NCBI RefSeq assembly: GCF_037911585.1
Contig: NZ_JBAJNS010000001.1
Span: forward strand, 5,801,001-5,865,000
From: Streptomyces sp. GSL17-111
GTDB taxonomy: Bacteria > Actinomycetota > Actinomycetes > Streptomycetales > Streptomycetaceae
Reading direction: 5' to 3'
DNA length: 64,000 nucleotides
Shown here: one piece after another, positions 48,201 through 51,200 of the stretch
Layout of the letters: each line of letters opens with the position of its first letter
How positions within the stretch are numbered: position 1 is the first letter of the stretch
Program-made: the position numbers and the translations under genes
The notes under the pieces: generated by a model
The model's input: only the letters and a program-made list of their open reading frames with translations
Told to the model about the DNA's origin: nothing
Database searches by the model: none

Positions 48201-51200
48201 CTGAGGCGCTTCAGGCCCGACCCGGTCACCGCATCCGACGCCGACGGGGCGGACGGCCCCGTACGGCTCGACCCCGACGGCACCGTCCTCGTCACCGGCG
48301 GCACCGGAGCGTTGGGCGCGATGCTGGCCCGGCATCTGGTGGAACGGCACGGCGTCCGGCACCTGCTGCTGACCGGCCGCCGCGGCCCCGACGCCCCCGG
48401 CGCGCGGGAACTGGTCGCCGAACTGGCCGGACAGGGTGCCGACGTCCACGTCGTCGCCTGCGACGCGGCGGATCGCGAGGCGCTGGCCGCGCTGCTCGCC
48501 CGGATCCCGGCCGCGCACCCGCTGACGGGCGTCGTCCACACCGCCGGCGTCCTCGATGACGGCGTCCTACAGGCGCAGACCCCCGAACGGCTCGCCACGG
48601 TGTTCGCGCCGAAGGCCGAAGCGGCCCTGCACCTGCACGAGCTGACCGCAGGACACGACCTGGCCCTGTTCGTGCTGTACTCCTCGCTCGCCGCTACCAT
48701 CGGCGCCGCCGGACAGGCCAACTACGCGGCGGCCAACGCCGTGCTGGACGGTCTCGCCGCCCACCGCAGGCACCGTGGCCTGCCCGCCGTCTCGCTGGGC
48801 TGGGGCCTGTGGGAGCAGCCCGGCGCGATGTCCGAGCACCTCGACGGTACGGCGGTCGCCCGGCTCACCCGGCTCGGTGACGCCCTCGGTGCCCAGGAGG
48901 GCCTCGCCCTCTTCGACGCCTCGCTGGCAGCCGGGCGCGCCCACCTCGTGCCGACCCGCTTCGCCCCCGCCCCGGTCCGCGCGGCGCACGAAGTGCCGCC
49001 GCTGCTGCGCGCGCTGGTGCGCGTCCCGGCCCGGCTCCGCAAGGCCGGCGTGTCGGGCGAGGACCGCGGAAGCGGACTCGCGGCGCGGCTGGCGGCGTCC
49101 GCCGACCCGGCCGGGCTGCTGCTCGACCTGGTCCGTGACGAGGTCTCCGCCGTACTGGGCCACGTGCCCGGAGAGCGCGCCGCCGCCGACCGGGCCTTCC
49201 GGGAGCTGGGTTTCGACTCACTCACCTCGGTGGAGCTGCGCAACCGGCTCTCGGCCCTCACCGGTCTCAAGCTGCCCGCGACGGTCGTCTTCGACCACCC
49301 GTCGCCCAGGGCCCTGGCGGAGCACCTGCACGAGCGGCTCGCGGACACGGTGAGCACCAGGCGGACCACCACGCCGGGCGCCGCCGTCCCGGCGGGCGAC
49401 CCGCACGAGCGGCCCGTCGCCACGGCACCCGCCCCGCGGACCACCGTGCCCGGCAGCGCCCCGGCCCCGGCGGCACTGCCGCCGGCCGGCGAGCCGATCG
49501 CCGTCGTCGCGATGGGCTGCCGGTACCCGGGCGGGGTCGGCTCGCCCGAGGACCTGTGGCGGCTGCTGGCCGAGGAACGGGACGCGGTCGGCCCGTTCCC
49601 CGACGACCGCGGCTGGAACCTCGGTTCACCGGGCCGCGGCGACGCCATCGCGGCCTGCGGCGGAGCGTTCGTCGAGACCGCGGGCGACTTCGACGCGGCG
49701 CTCTTCGCCATCTCGCCGCGCGAGGCGCTGGCCATGGACCCGCAGCAGCGGCTCCTGCTGGAGACCGCCTGGGAGACCTTCGAACGCGCCGGCATCGACC
49801 CCGCGACCCTGCGCGGCAGCCGGACCGGCGTGTTCGCCGGTGCGATGGGATCCGGCTACGGAGTGGGGCTGCGGATGCCGGAGGACGCCGAGGGCCACCT
49901 GGTCACCGGCAGCGCGGGCAGCGTCGCCTCCGGCCGACTCTCGTACACCTTCGGCCTGGAGGGACCGGCTGTCACCGTCGACACCGCCTGCTCGGCGTCG
50001 CTGGTCGCGCTGCACCTGGCCGCGCAGTCGCTGCGAGGCGGTGAGTGCACCATGGCGCTCGCCGGCGGTGTCACCGTCGTCGCGACCCCGGACGTGCTGA
50101 TCGGCTTCAGCCGGCAGAACGGCCTGGCCGCCGACGGCCGCTGCAAGGCCTTCGCCGCCGCAGCGGACGGCACCGGCTGGGGTGAGGGCGTGGGCCTGCT
50201 CCTCCTGGAACGCCTCTCCGACGCCCGCCGCAACGGCCACCCGGTCCTCGCGGTGATCCCCGGCTCGGCCGTCAACCAGGACGGCGCCTCCAACGGCCTC
50301 ACCGCCCCCAACGGTCCCTCCCAGCAGCGGGTCATGCGCGCCGCGCTGGCGGCGGCCGGACTGGAGCCGGCCGAGATCGACGCGGTGGAGGCGCACGGCA
50401 CCGGCACCCGGCTCGGTGACCCGATCGAGGCGCAGGCCGTCCTGGACGTCTACGGCCAAGGGCGCGAGGAGCCGCTGCACCTGGGCTCGGTCAAGTCGAA
50501 TCTCGGCCACACGCAGGCCGCCGCCGGTGTCGCCGGCGTCATCAAGGCGATCGAGTCGATACGCCGCGGCACGCTGCCGAGGACACTGCACGTGGACGCG
50601 CCGACCCCGGAGGTCGACTGGTCCGCGGGCGCGGTGGAACTGCTCACCGAGGCCCGGCCCTGGCCGCGTACCGGCCGCCCGCGCCGCGTGGGTGTCTCCT
50701 CGTTCGGGATCAGCGGCACCAACGCCCACGTCATCGTCGAGGAGGCCCCGCCCGAGCGGCCGGCGGACCTGACCGCGGTGCCGGAGCCGGACACGGCGCC
50801 CGCCGCCCTGCCCTGGCTGCTCTCCGCCGGGTCGGCCGCCGCCCTGCGCGGCCAGGCTGCGCGGCTGCTCGAGTTCGCCGTCGCGCACCCGGACGTCCCG
50901 GCCGTGGACATCGCCCGCGCCCTCGTCGGCTCCCGCGCGGGACTCGTCCACCGCGCGGCGCTGCTCGGCACCGACCGGACGGAACTCCTCGCCGCCCTGC
51001 GTGCCTTCGCCGAAGGGGAACCGGGCGCCCCGGTCGGCCGTGCGGACGAGTCGCGCACCGCCTTCCTCTTCGCCGGCCAGGGCGCGCAGCGCGTCGGGAT
51101 GGGCCGCGAACTGTACGACGCGTACCCGGTGTTCGCGGCGGCCTTCGACGCCGTCGGCAAGCGTCTGGACCTTGGCCGACCGCTGCGGGAGGTGGTGTTC